Assembly: GCA_030867185.1 (NCBI GenBank)
Contig: CM061497.1
Location: 35,825,517 to 35,889,516, forward strand
Length of the DNA stretch: 64,000 nt
Origin: Tagetes erecta
Taxonomy: Eukaryota > Streptophyta > Magnoliopsida > Asterales > Asteraceae
Direction of reading: 5' to 3'
Shown here: positions 11,157-24,574 of the stretch, piece after piece
How positions within the stretch are numbered: position 1 is the first letter of the stretch
Layout of the letters: each line of letters opens with the position of its first letter
Translations under genes and position numbers: made by a program
The notes under the pieces: generated by a model
The model's input: the letters and a program-made list of their open reading frames with translations, nothing else
Told to the model about the DNA's origin: nothing
Databases searched by the model: none

Positions 11157-13802
11157 TGTGACACCCCGCCCGGTGGCGGAAAACACCGGGTTGTCAAGTG
11201 AATTGGATATCAATAGTACAAAGCACATGGCACACTAAAAGTATATTTTAATATTTAATTAAGCATCAATGTCATGACAAGGAAACAACAAATAGTCTTA
11301 AATACGAAAATAAAAGCCAATAATTAAAGCTATTTAAGTAACTTTTAATCTAGGTCCAAAAGCAATCCTACGTGTCTTGTAAAGCATAAACAAATCAAAC
11401 GCCACCTGAAACATGTGTAAAATAAGTTAGCTAAAGAATTAGCCAGTGAGTAAAAACACAATTGATAATACGTAATATGAAATCCGAGATCAATATTAAT
11501 ATGTCACGCAAGTTTATGTGTATAGCAATATCATTATATCATTCAACCATGACCATAGAATCAACATAGAATCAACATAGAATCAACCGTGTTACATTTA
11601 TTGATAACATTTAATGAACCGACAAGTAACCGTCATTGAACCATCTCGTTGTATAAGTTATCAATAAATATTTTTAGCATCTCAAGGGACATAGCAACTT
11701 AGTAACAAGCATCTCGTTTAGCAACTCTAAACTATAGAATCAACAAAAGAATCGTCGGGTCTAATCACCTATCAGGCCATTAGTGTAGGTGGGCTTGTCA
11801 AGCCATTAGCGCTAATATCGTACCGGTGGAAATTACAAATAATACAATTTCTATTCCTAACACATAAAGTTGCATCGAGCGGCCAAACTAGATTAACATA
11901 TTAAATGATCTCATTCTGAAAAAGAAACAAGAAACAAAAGAAACCATAGCATCGTAATAAGCACATGTTTCAGCCTCAAAAAGTAAAACGAAAAAAGGGG
12001 AAGTGAGTTTACTCACCTCAAAAAGCATATACAGTCGAACCGTTAGAAACGCAGCTAGAAAGAATCGAGGGTTGCCCAAATATTAGTACCACCTAATTAA
12101 TTGGGAAAAACCCTAACTTAGAAACGAAACAATAGTAACAAGAATCAAAATCTGAAATCTAGAGTTTCGGGTTTGAGATTTATGGTTTTAAATTACAAAT
12201 TGGGAATTAGGGTTTTGAATTACGAATCGTGATTTTTGGGTACGAAACGTAAATGTGTTTTCGTATTTGGATAAATATTTATAATTCATAAGTATTTTTG
12301 TATATTACTTTAAATATTTGTATAAATCTAATACTTATAAAAATTTAACATTAATATTTAAATCAAGAAATCATAAATTTTATAAACCTTAAAACAAATT
12401 AAATATGAAAGATATTATCTATTGGTTTATTTGTAATTATGATTTAAGGTTAACAATTAGATAGATGGACTTAAAAATAAAAATTAAACAGGACTGACAG
12501 CAGCGTGATTCGAACCCGCGACCATGGCTCCAAACACAACACACATTAACCGCTGAACCAGGCGCTATCTTTGTTAAAATAGTTGGTTTTTAATTATTTT
12601 GTATTCTGCTTACCAAGAACAACCTTTTTCAATACAAGCCCTAGAACACGAATCAATCCAATTCGTTAATTCTGCTAATCACAAGCCAAATCAATCTTAG
12701 GGCTTTTAATCCTTGTCATCTCGTGATCATTTTGATATAAAAAACATACCTGTTAGCGAACGTTGGATATGGATTCGAGTTGAAGAAGACGGTCGACGGT
12801 TTTGGTTAAAAATCTGAAATCTGGTATGAAACAAGGTAAAATTGATGTTATAGATAGATGTAGTTGATCAATAGGAGTAAAACGAACCCAAGATTTACCT
12901 AAATTGATGTCCGGAATGATGAAGAACACAAGCTCGCCGGAGTCGGGTTTTTGGCCGGTCGTTCAAGACAATTGGTGATGAATTGAAGTGTTTAGGTGAT
13001 GGTTTTAGGACAGTCGAGTATAGAGAAAGATATGGGGGGGTTTAATTTGTTGATTGAAGGTTTAATTCAAGGAATGAAATTTTGAAATAAAATCAAAGAT
13101 TTGATTCAGTTTGTTTGAAGCCGTGATTACGCGTTTTTAGTTAATAAAAAGATTCGAATATAGTTTAGAAAAGATCCGGAATGATTTATGGTAAATTGGG
13201 AATGGTTAAACGCGAGTTTTAGGCTCGCCGGAAAATGCAGGTGGCCGGAAAACGGCGCCGGCAGCCTTGCCGGAAATGCGTGACAAAGAAAAAAAGCGCA
13301 GGGGGGATTGGGTAAATATAATTGTTACAGCTTTAGTCCCTGCTGTTTTGTTTTGTTTAAAATAGGTAAATATCTTTTAATTAAAGTTTCAGAAATTACA
13401 TATTTGGCCCAAAGTAACTTTTATAGTTATATTAATTAACTAGCTTAACTAAATAAATTGTAACGTTTATAGAAGTGACGTTTTTATAGTTTTAGCTCGT
13501 TTAAAGCATTAAGTGACTATTTCGAGACTTAGGAGCATTTTTGTTTGACATTTTTAATAGCTTTCTTTTACGAACAATATATATTTCGAGATTCGTTATT
13601 ACAAATAATTATTTGACACACGAGAATAGAAAAATATAATTGTTTAACTGAGACGGAAATAACGTAGAATCCAATGTTTTTATTAATAATAATAATAACG
13701 AACGTTGCATTTTGTAAAAATAAATACGATTACAGATAAGATATAAGCAACTTCGGGTTCGAGTCGGGCGTCCGGATTTTCGGGTTTGGGGCAGATGTCA
13801 CA
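11157..13802 (-). repeat. 3' LTR of the 9-kb element (2646 bp)
   Basis: Direct repeat of 17519-20167. It contains a 63-codon minus-strand frame at 11888-12079 that is kept in both LTRs with two changes. That is no more than expected from recent identity and is not evidence of a gene. Confidence 0.9.
12491..12565 (-). other. tRNA-like block inside the LTR (left copy)
   Basis: The minus strand reads GCGCCTGGTTCAGCGGTTAA at the start and GCGGGTTCGAATCACGC near the end: a box-A-like word and a near-perfect box B/T-arm (GGTTCGAATC), spaced as in a 75-base tRNA. The T-stem pairs at 4 of 5 positions, but the acceptor stem does not pair, so it is a tRNA relic and not a working tRNA gene. The same block is in the other LTR at 18854-18928. 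Confidence 0.6.
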
Positions 13803-13820
13803 GTCTCCCCTCCTTATAGG
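13803..13820 (-). other. Polypurine tract of the 9-kb element
   Basis: Minus-strand CCTATAAGGAGGGGAGAC directly abuts the 3' LTR at 13802. Such purine runs prime plus-strand DNA synthesis in LTR retroelements. Confidence 0.75.
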
Positions 13821-16800
13821 AATTTCGTCCCGAAATTTGTTCAAATCAAAGTAGAAGAAAAAGAAGCAAAAAGATGTGGATACATGGTTTTCATCTTGTC
13901 ATAGATTTAGGTTCGCGTTTTGACTATCCAACGATCTTTAACCGATCGGTAGCCGATTACGTTTTGAGTTATTTAAGTTCATGATCCATGATTTCTAATG
14001 GCCGTTCAAGAAAATTGCATAGACTCATAAATTTAGATATCACCGAGAGGGACAATGTGATTTTCATCAGATAAACACTTCTTTAAATTAGAAACAAGAA
14101 ACACAGGATGAACACTACCCGATTCCGTGGGGAGTTTCATCTCACAAGAAACTTTATTGTATGAGATTTTAATTAACGGAAAGATGAGCATTTTGATTGG
14201 GACGAGATTAAGAAGTTTTTTTTTCTTAATTTGTTTTGACTCATTGAGAGTTGTTTATTTAATTTTTTTTTTCACTTATAAGCGTTTAGGTGAACTAATT
14301 GTATGAAGATTCGAATAAGTATTTACTGTTACTAAGTGTAGGAATAGAATAGGATGCCAACTTGCGAATTAAATGTTTTAAGTATATAGATTAGAATTAT
14401 TTAAATGATCATCGAGAAAAGTCATGATTAATAGAACGGATGAAACGAATAAGGTAACTTTACATATAGTTAAACGAATTAGACGCAATTAGTAATATGA
14501 GTAAGTAAGTCGAGTGGAAATAGAATGATTAATTGTGACTCAACTCTACAAGTTGACCATATGATTACACTTTCCATCATAAAGGTACTTACGTTATTTA
14601 GCTCGTTTGGTTTAGGCAAGAATACATCAGTGTCGAGGAGTTGAATTAGAACACATCATCGTAAGGATTGGATGATGACGATGACAAATGGTAATATGTG
14701 AAAACATTCATTAAATCTTGATTTCTATATGATGAGAATTGGTTTATGATTTCTGCATAGATTCAAATAGTACTAAATTTGTTATTTTAGATCAACTTAG
14801 AACTTATATAGTTTATCTTACTAGGTAGTGTACGATATGTATTGTTATATGAGTAGAATGTTTAGAACAACACAAAACTTCATAGATTACAAACAACGCT
14901 TCATTTGACAGTATGACAGAAACATTTATATATAGAAATTGTCATACCACGTACGTTTGTCGCATTGCCCTTAAACACAAGACAAACTTACTATGGTTTC
15001 CATGCACCAACTTCATAATTCCGTGTGCACCCGTAATTACTCTAGTTTTTGCATGGACCCCACAATTTATTTAATCATGTGCGAGTCAAAAGTACACCAA
15101 AATTTTTAGGTTAAAATTGACGATACGCTTAGGTTCCGATATCATACTCGATAGAAATATTACTAGGGAGAATCAGTCTAAGATGATAAGTAAGTTGATG
15201 ATTTCAGAAGAATTAAAGTTCATTAGGCAGACCTTGCTCATATAAATAGTTTTATTCATCGATATAGATAGTCAAGTTCAAGTACTAGAATAGTAACATT
15301 TAAGTTTGTGAAAACCGACTTTATTTGTGTAAGATGTATTAATTATCTGAGTTTTCTGATATTGACCGGTTCATACTCATTTGTTAGTGGCGTACATGTA
15401 ATAATATAGTTTATTAGGATTTTCTGAAAAATTAGCTTAATGAAAGTTTGATAATGCAGATAATCCAATTTATAGTTCGAATGAATAGATCACTTAGTTC
15501 ATATTGGATTCGATTTTTAAGAAGATTGAATTTATGTGACCAACAACTTTAGGTAAACTAGATATATTGACCATGAAGGTAAATAAGTTTACAAGAGATG
15601 ATCTTGTTTTTCTATAATGCATGTTTTAAAAGCTAAGTAAAAAGTTGAAACTTTTAATCTTTATCGTGGATAATATGATTGATTTGAAAATAAATGACAC
15701 AATTTAAGTTGTAAGTATTGGAAAACAGAAGACGTAGTGTTCGTTGCCAGTCTTTGTGTCAAATTTGAGAAAATGGGAAAATCTTGTGTAAGTAATTGAC
15801 CAACGTTAAAATAAAGAAGTTATTTATCGTGAAATGCGTATATTTTATCTTACAAATAGTAGTTCCAAAAGGTTATTTTTAATTATTTCATTCTATTAAT
15901 TTTATTTTATTATTTTTTTTAAATTATTTTAAGATATATATTTTTATAAAAAAAACAAATAAATACAAAAATAAATAAATAAGGAAATTATTTTAATAGA
16001 ATTGAATTTCGGTAGTTTTACAAAATCCGTTGATTATACATTGCGTTAGAGTAACGAGTTTGTAAAGGAAGTACATTGGGTCTAGATTTATGCATGAAAA
16101 CTAGTTGCGTAAAAATTTCTTTAGTGATCATATGTATAGATGAAAACATTTAGTTGAATGAGTTCGAGTATAGTTATGCAGCGAGTTCTTGTTAGGTCTA
16201 GATAACGAATTCATGGATAGCATCGTCTAGTTGATTAACGAGTACTTTGTTTTGATGGTCAGTTCATAATTTTTATAGTTTTAATGATGGATTAGAAATT
16301 GGATTAGAATCTTATAGTTAGTTGAGTAGTTTTGAAACAATCTGGGTATAGAAGTCAAGTTGAAATATTTTGAGGGTAACGTTCGATTCGAATACGGAAA
16401 CTTATAAGAATAGTAAACCGTTAACTTTTATTTAGTTATGGAGTTTAGTGTTGACTCGAATTTAGACATCATAACGAACCTTTGATTGGAGAGTCGATAA
16501 TTGATTTAGGATTAGAAGTACGACTTAGATTTGGTATTTGGTATTTGATTTGAAGTTTTGGATAATTCGATTAAGATATGTCTTAGTTTTGATTTGAAAT
16601 GTTTGGTTTACAACGGTGTAATTGTGTTATATGGATAAACCAGCGAGTATGTTGCATAAGTATTATTGTAGCTTAGAAACAAATGAAATGATGGAACGTA
16701 GAATAACACGGTTTTGTAGCAAAATCTTTGACTGATAGAAACATCCGATGTAATAATAGCACCTCGTTCCATTTAGAATATCATAGAATCTTTTGAAACA

Positions 16801-17496
16801 TACCGTAGAAAATCACTTAGAAACTCTAGAAATTTTGATTAATTGAAATAGTAATAGTACTGGTAGTACCATAGAATCCTTTGAAACACGTCATAGAAAT
16901 CACTTAGAAACTTTATAGAAACATTAATAAATGAATTTTGAAATAACATTTGAATTAATAAGGGAAGTCATAGAAATAATCGTAAATCGTTGTAAAGAAA
17001 AATCATAGAATCATTAACAAAAATAAAATTTGAAGGCTTAGGAATGTGTCTGGGTTTTGACACTAATCAAAGTGTTAAGTTCGTTTTCAACGTATTCGAG
17101 AAAGCGTGCTTTAGCCTATAGGTTCACACTCATCTCGAACATCCCCAGGTAAGCATACAGGTCTCTTAAAGAGATTTATACGAAATGCTTTGCCTTAGAC
17201 AGGATGTCCGTGATACAGGCGTTTCCCCTTCCAGATTGCACACGTTCTCACGTTTTCAAACTTACTTAAGACGATGACGAGATTCCACAAAGAGAAGATC
17301 CCAATCATGTAGCCGAGTCTCTCACAGCTCGTTCGTCAAATCGGATAAGAAATGAGATTAAGAAAAGGCATAGAAAGGTTCGTAGAAGAAAAACAAATAA
17401 GTTCAGAAGAATTCCTAAGTACATCTATTTGCACTAAGGACTCTTAGGTTATAGTCTAGGTCGGTGTGTATCTAATACCCTATCCTAGTTCCCTAT

Positions 17497-17518
17497 AACC
17501 ATGGCTCTAATACCAAAC
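17497..17518 (-). other. Primer-binding site (initiator Met tRNA type)
   Basis: The minus strand next to the 5' LTR (17519) reads GTTTGGTATTAGAGCCATGG. It is one base from the common plant PBS core TGGTATCAGAGC and complementary to the 3' end of initiator Met tRNA. Confidence 0.85.
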
Positions 17519-20167
17519 TGTGACACCCCGCCCGGTGGCGGAAAAACACCGGGTTGTCAAGTGAATTGGATATCAATAGTACAAAGCACATGGCACACTA
17601 AAAACATATTTTAATATTTAATTAAGCATCAATGTCATGACAAGGAAACAACAAATAGTCTTAAATACGAAAATAAAAGCCAATAATTAAAGCTATTTAA
17701 GTAACTTTTAATCTAGGTCCAAAAGCAATCCTACGTGTCTTGTAAAGCATAAACAAATCAAACGCCACCTGAAACATGTGTAAAATAAGTTAGCTAAAGA
17801 ATTAGCCAGTGAGTAAAAACACAATTGATAATACGTAATATGAAATCCGAGATCAATATTAATATGTCACGCAAGTTTATGTGTATAGCAATATCATTAT
17901 ATCATTCAACCATGACCATAGAATCAACATAGAATCAACATAGAATCAACCGTGTTACATTTATTGATAACATTTAATGAACCGACAAGTAACCGTCATT
18001 GAACCATCTCGTTGTATAAGTTATCAATAAATATTTTTAGCATCTCAAGGGACATAGCAACTTAGTAACAAGCATCTCGTTTAGCAACTCTAAACTATAG
18101 AATCAACAAAAGAATCGTCGGGTCTAATCACCTATCAGGCCATTAGTGTAGGTGGGCTTGTCAAGCCATTAGCGCTAATATCGTACCGGTGGAAATTACA
18201 AATAATACAATTTCTATTCCTAACACATAAAGTTGCATCGAGCGGCCAAACTAGATTAACATATTAAATGATCTCATTCTGAAAAAGAAACAAGAAACAA
18301 AAGAAACCATAGCATCGTAATAAGCACATGTTTCAGCCCCAAAAAGTAAAACGGAAAAAGGGGAAGTGAGTTTACTCACCTCAAAAAGCATATACAGTCG
18401 AACCGTTAGAAACGCAGCTAGAAAGAATCGAGGGTTGCCCAAATATTAGTACCACCTAATTAATTGGGAAAAACCCTAACTTAGAAACGAAACAATAGTA
18501 ACAAGGATCAAAATCTGAAATCTAGAGTTTCGGGTTTGAGATTTATGGTTTTAAATTACAAATTGGGAATTAGGGTTTTGAATTACGAATCGTGATTTTT
18601 GGGTACGAAACGTAAATGTGTTTTCGTATTTGGATAAATATTTATAATTCATAAGTATTTTTGTATATTACTTTAAATATTTGTATAAATCTAATACTTA
18701 TAAAAATTTAACATTAATATTTAAATCAAGAAATCATAAATTTTATAAACCTTAAAACAAATTAAATATGAAAGATATTATCTATTGGTTTATTTGTAAT
18801 TATGATTTAAGGTTAACAATTAGATAGATGGACTTAAAAATAAAAATTAAACAGGACTGACAGCAGCGTGATTCGAACCCGCGACCATGGCTCCAAACAC
18901 AACACACATTAACCGCTGAACCAGGCGCTATCTTTGTTAAAATAGTTGGTTTTTAATTATTTTGTATTCTGCTTACCAAGAACAACCTTTTTCAATACAA
19001 GCCCTAGAACACGAATCAATCCAATTCGTTAATTCTGCTAATCACAAGCCAAATCAATCTTAGGGCTTTTAATCCTTGTCATCTCGTGATCATTTTGATA
19101 TAAATAACATACCTGTTAGCGAACGTTGGATATGGATTCGAGTTGAAGAAGACGGTCGACGGTTTTGGTTAAAAATCTGAAATCTGGTATGAAACAAGGT
19201 AAAATTGATGTTATAGATAGATGTAGTTGATCAATAGGAGTAAAACGAACCCAAGATTTACCTAAATTGATGTCCGGAATGATGAAGAACACAAGCTCGC
19301 CGGAGTCGGGTTTTTGGCCGGTCGTTCAAGACAATTGGTGATGAATTGAAGTGTTTAGGTGATGGTTTTAGGACAGTCGAGTATAGAGAAAGATATGGGG
19401 GGGGGTTTAATTTGTTGATTGAAGGTTTAATTCAAGGAATGAAATTTTGAAATAAAATCAAAGATTTGATTCAGTTTGTTTGAAGCCGTGATTACGCGTT
19501 TTTGGTTAATAAAAAGATTCGAATATAGTTTAGAAAAGATCCGGAATGATTTATGATAAATTTGGAATGGTTAAACGCGAGTTTTAGGCTCGCCGGAAAA
19601 TGCAGGTGGCCGGAAAACGGCGCCGGCAGCCTTGCCGGAAATGCGTGACAAAGAAAAAAAGCGCAGGGGGGATTGGGTAAATATAATTGTTACAGCTTTA
19701 GTCCCTGCTGTTTTGTTTTGTTTAAAATAGGTAAATATCTTTTAATTAAAGTTTCAGAAATTACATATTTGGCCCAAAGTAACTTTTATAGTTATATTAA
19801 TTAACTAGCTTAACTAAATAAATTGTAACGTTTATAGAAGTGACGTTTTTATAGTTTTAGCTCGTTTAAAGCATTAAGTGACTATTTCGAGACTTAGGAG
19901 CATTTTTGTTTGACATTTTTAATAGCTTTCTGTTACGAACAATATATATTTCGAGATTCGTTATTACAAATAATTATTTGACACACGAGAATAGAAAAAT
20001 ATAATTATTTAACTGAGACGGAAATAACGTAGAATCCAATGTTTTTATTAATAATAATAATAACGAACGTTGCATTTTGTAAAAATAAATACGATTACAG
20101 ATAAGATATAAGCAACTTCGGGTTCGAGTCGGGCGTCCGGATTTTCGGGTTTGGGGCAGATGTCACA
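17519..20167 (-). repeat. 5' LTR of the 9-kb element (2649 bp)
   Basis: Direct repeat of 11157-13802. Visible differences are scattered single-base changes and homopolymer length changes, such as the G-run near 19397. Confidence 0.9.
18854..18928 (-). other. tRNA-like block inside the LTR (right copy)
   Basis: Same 75-base box A/box B arrangement as at 12491-12565, with no change seen by eye. Being in both LTRs, it was part of the element before this insertion. Confidence 0.6.
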
Positions 20168-21676
20168 ATAAAAGTATCCTAATTTAGAAAGAGATGAAAG
20201 TAAAAGACTTGGAGTGTGCCTTATAAGACACTATATGTGCTTTGTCGACTGCCCCTATAAATAAAGGGGATTTTCCATCATTTTAACTTGTTCAATTCAT
20301 TTATAATCCCTTGATTATCATCTCTTTCTATTGTTTCTTGTTTTGTAATCTTTTCAAGTTCGTAAGAACTTTTAATTTTATCACAAATCCTACTACGTTT
20401 AAACTAAACTTTTCAAGTTTGTTGGTGTGTAAATCCATGACTAATGAAAGTTCTTTAATTAGGCCACTTAGGAAAGATGAGCTCTTGGTGAATCGGAGGC
20501 TTTGGAAAACTCAAACAATGTGTGTAAATGACGTTAAGAAAATAACTAATATATTGAAAGTGAATTTTCCAATACCTTAAAATAAACCATTAATCTTGTG
20601 GTATGGACATTCAAACATTCATGTATTTTATGTCTATGTAGAGTCCATATGCTTAATACTTGAAAGACGGTTAAAGGTTATGGTTTGGACTTTGGGTTGG
20701 TTAAATTTTTATTGCCTGTAGAGGGAAGTTGTCCCCGTAGCACGAGGACTTGGTCTAGCCAGTTCACTATGTGTTCTCTTATCGAGATAAGATCAAAGCA
20801 AGAGGTCCAAAATGGTTAGTGGACTTATGACTATTATTATTCTTAATCTCTAGCTAGTTCACTATGAGTTCTCTTGTCAATATAAATCAAAACAAAAGGT
20901 CCATAATGGTTAGTGGAATATGATCTCTTATTATTATTCTTAATATAAGAAGCAGGTACTATGAAATTGTTTTCCTGTTGATTTAATCTGCTTTACTTTT
21001 TTCAGGACCCCCGATCGAACGAGATCAAACCATTACATGACAATTTTTATCACCAAAATTACTTTCTTCAAATTATTCTTTATTGTATTCTCTATTTTAA
21101 TAAAGCAAAACCAAATTTGCTTATGTGACATTGTTTGAGAGTTTCACTCACAATAACAATTTTTTTATTTAAAAGTTGTATATAAAGTATATTATAATAA
21201 CACAACTACATTATATTCCCTAATATTCAGGATAATCTTGAAAAATTTAAGAGTACTTACATTTAGAATCGTCTCTTATTTTGAGTGTAAATGAGTCGTT
21301 TTATATTTGATAGGGTATAACAATGAAACTTAAGGATAAAGTTGGTAATAATATACAGTTAAATACCTCCATATTTTTAAGCATATGACATTAATTCTCT
21401 ATTATATGACATTATTTAAAGAAAACAACACCTTAAAACCGAGCATTTAATTCTTTTTAATTTGATTATAATGTTGATATACTAAATATTAAAATTTTAA
21501 ATAAATCTTGTATTCCGGTTTTACCTTGGTTTTGTCTCAAAGCTGATTGAGATCGTCCATGCCTTAATGAGTATTTTTAAAATCACCATCTAAGTGTTAT
21601 GTTTCAAAGTACAGCGTAGACACTAAACTAGTTAATTTAAATAAAGTAAAACAAAAATTCTCAAATTGCTTTAAAC
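20168..21676. other. Gene-free interval; possible promoter-like segment
   Basis: At 20255-20275 CCTATAAATAAAGGGGA resembles a TATA element followed by an LTR-like leader, perhaps a retroelement piece cut by the 9-kb insertion. The 89-codon frame at 20311-20580 has no recognised motif. Confidence 0.35.
20757..20945. repeat. Imperfect tandem duplication, unit about 94 bp
   Basis: Two adjacent units share TAGCxAGTTCACTATGxGTTC, GAGGTCCAxAATGGTTAGTGG and a TTATTATTATTCTTAAT tail. Each unit contains a stretch rich in ATTATT, which may have helped slippage. Confidence 0.7.
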
Positions 21677-22219
21677 TTTCTGAATAGAGGTGCACAAATC
21701 GGTTTTTTCAAAGAACCGGTTTCGATTCTTACAAGAACCAGTTTGGTTCTCGAACCAGTTTTTGGTGAAAAATTAGAACCTATGTAACCGGTTCCGGTTC
21801 TTAAAAAAACAGTTTTTTCTATGAAATTGGCTGGAACGCTATGCTGCTGCTAATCTTCACTCTCGATTGGGCTTTCATTTAGAGTCTAAAATCATAAATT
21901 TTTTATATTATTTTAGACTAAATAAGTAGTAACATTAAAAACGTCAAATATTACAAGATATATAGCTTTTAAAACATTAAATAAGTAATAAAACTAAAAC
22001 ATACCGGTTTTTCAGGAACCGGCTTTTCCTAGAACCGGTTTTTTGTAGGAATCGGTTCCGGTTCTTTTGGAACCTACAATTTGGAAAAAAATAGTAGAAC
22101 CTGTTTGGAACCTACGATTCGGTTTGGTTCTTGTAGAATAGTTCTTCTAAGAACTGGTTTTCGGTTATTGAATTGGTTCCGGTTCCTGTTCTGGTTTTTT
22201 TTTCACCTCTACTTCTGAA
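21677..22219. mobile_element. Non-autonomous hAT element rich in GAACCGG repeats
   Basis: The element at 21685-22211 (527 bp) starts TAGAGGTGCAC and ends TTCACCTCTA, an inverted terminus of 8-9 bp. Flanking 8-bp repeats are TTTCTGAA (21677-21684) and CTTCTGAA (22212-22219), 7 of 8 identical. Subterminal GAACCGG/CCGGTTC words in both orientations fill both ends, as in hAT elements. No transposase frame. Confidence 0.85.
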
Positions 22220-24574
22220 GTCTCTTGTGCAAGCCCAACAAGGCCCATCTTGTATAACTTAGGCCCATTTATATTTTTAAACACAATCCAGTTCGGGTGA
22301 ATTTAGTTCACTATATTTTGTTATTTTGATTATTGAGATGTCATCAAATCTAGCTTATCAATCTCCATGTCCACCTAATGATCCTTGACCTCAAGTGGAC
22401 TTGTTAAAATTTAAAAAAAAAACCAATGTATTTACTTGTAATAAAACTTTAAAAGACAAACGTATTCACTTGTAAGACTTAAAAAACAAACATATTCACT
22501 TTTAAGTCGAGTAGAATATTTTATAGGGGCTTCTTAGATAACACATCGGCTAACATCTAGCTTTCTTCTTCTACCAATAGTTTTCTTGGGAGTGCTACTA
22601 ACAAAGTTTCAAAACTCAGTTCTTTAATGCGTGAAACGATGAGGATTGAAAATAAAGTGCCATGAAGCTAGTTTCAATGTTACACCTTGAACTCTTCTAA
22701 ATGATGTTTTATTAATGTACTGACTCATTCAATGTGTTCCTAGGACACGTATATATATATATTGTTTATATATTAAATATTCTTGCACTAGCTAGGTTAG
22801 AACCCGTGAGTATCCACGCGATGAAACGATAAAATGTAATTATTTGTAATGTAACCTACAACTATTGAAACGATAAAATGTAATCATCATGCATCTTCTC
22901 CTGCGATTCTAAGTTTCGCAACTTGTTTTTGATCTTTTTGAACTCTTTTTGGAACCATTCGAGTTTGCATTGATGTGTTTTCCATTGTTAGCAGCGTTTG
23001 ATGATTTAAAAAATACAATACATACGAAATAATACCTACCATCAACAATTCAACAATAAGTTGTTAAATCATTACAACATAACTATATAAAGAGCATAAT
23101 ACATCAAAACTCATGTTCTAAATAGTATTTGACAGAGACAAACCTTTAAGGTATCTATTGGCTATTGCTATCTTAACCAACATCATACGTCCAATGATGT
23201 TCTTGTTAATTATCTTGCAAACAATTGGCATAAAGATATGTTGGTGGAGCACTAATGAAGTAATGATGTTCTTGTTGATTTAACGTGCTCTCATGTTGTG
23301 ATAGATTGGGGCATCGGATTTCCCATACTCGGCCTTTAATCCTCCTAAACGTCGTGAAAGTTACAAATTTTACTACGGTATAATATCCCGTTAGATCAAT
23401 GACCGACATCATGATTGATTATTTGATCATTGCTCAAGGAATGATTATAGAATTAAAGGTTACATTGTATTAATATTTGTGCGTGTTTTTTTAACTATAA
23501 CCCTTTACAACTGAACCTCTCTATCTATTTATAGTTTTCCTATACATGGTCTGATAACTTTTCAATCCTCTGTCGTGCATGTACTTCCTCACTTCTCCTT
23601 CCACGTGTTAACACTTTATTCTTCTTCCTTCTTTTTCTTCAGGAGCACCGATTCTCAAAAGTACCGCACCTCATCAGTTTATAATCTCTTGTGTTCTGCC
23701 AGACTTCTCATCAAATAATTCATCTACACAAATGAAATTAAAATAGAATCCATAGCATTCTGTTGAATTACCTTAAGATCTTGTAGGGTGAATTCATCAA
23801 CATGCATATGAAATTAAAATTGAAACTTAGTTATGTTTCTATAAAATTACCCAAAAAAAATTATATATGATGAGACAAACTTTTATTTTTTGAATAACAT
23901 GTGTTAAGATTTAAGACTTGTACATGTAGCTGCAGCTAGATCTTCCTTTGCTTTGGTTCCCGACGTACTCCGGATCCAACTTAACAATCACATTACTTAA
24001 GTTACCGTATGGGTGTAATCAATTAGACAGAGATACAAACATGAAAAATAAAATTAATTGACACTTAAGGGTGTAACCAACTTAATCTGCAACTGCAGTT
24101 AGTGTTTATGTTTCAAGAAAAACAGATGCTTTATAACCCATCCATCACTTCACCTTCCGCTTTTTGAACCTAAAAACACATACAATTCCAACTAGAAGAT
24201 AAAAAAACACTACTGCTAACAAGATCCGCGAGTTTGTAACGGGTCAACCCAAGATCCATGAAATGGCCGAGGATGAATATAATTGTTTAGCTAAGAGTAG
24301 ATAAGTTTACTTAATATGCGAACATAGTTCACCTGTACTTAAGATGCATAGCATGCACCTATTATTTTTTTTCTTTTAAAGGACGACAACATGTACCTAT
24401 GTCTACAAACACTTGTCTCAAAATACATATCCACATTGTTATATTAATTAATTATGTTTTTTTCTTTTATATAAAAAAATAAAGTATAGCGTTTTGTAAA
24501 TACAAATATTCCGGCGGGATGAACTTATTTTTCTCTATACATGTCATCATGAGTTTCATTCAAAATGAAACAAA
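22220..24574. other. Gene-free interval
   Basis: No gene supported. Frames are 68 codons or fewer. 22790-22890 repeats GAAACGATAAAATGTAAT twice. 23560-23700 is pyrimidine-rich, and its flank resembles a degraded transposon, but no ends could be fixed. Confidence 0.4.

Larger units (their letters stand above)
11157..20167 (-). mobile_element. 9.0-kb non-coding LTR retrotransposon (LARD type)
   Basis: Two long direct repeats (11157-13802 and 17519-20167) both start TGTGACACCCCGCC and end GCAGATGTCACA, which is LTR-like with a 7-bp inverted terminus. Orientation comes from the signals. Next to the right-hand LTR the minus strand reads GTTTGGTATTAGAGCCATGG, an initiator-Met tRNA primer-binding site. 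Next to the left-hand LTR it reads AAGGAGGGGAGAC, a polypurine tract. So the 5' LTR is at the right. The 3.7-kb interior (13803-17518) has no frame of 60 codons or more and no gag or pol, so it would move only with help from an autonomous relative. The LTRs differ at roughly 15 positions by eye, so insertion is recent. No 5-bp target duplication is seen (GATCG versus ATAAA). Confidence 0.9.

Noticed and set aside
11888..12079. 63-codon frame conserved in both LTRs (also 18251-18442)
   Set aside because: The LTRs are nearly identical copies, so conservation carries no information, and there is no recognisable domain.
12491..12565. Functional tRNA gene
   Set aside because: Box A and box B are good but the acceptor stem does not pair, so only a tRNA-like relic is claimed.
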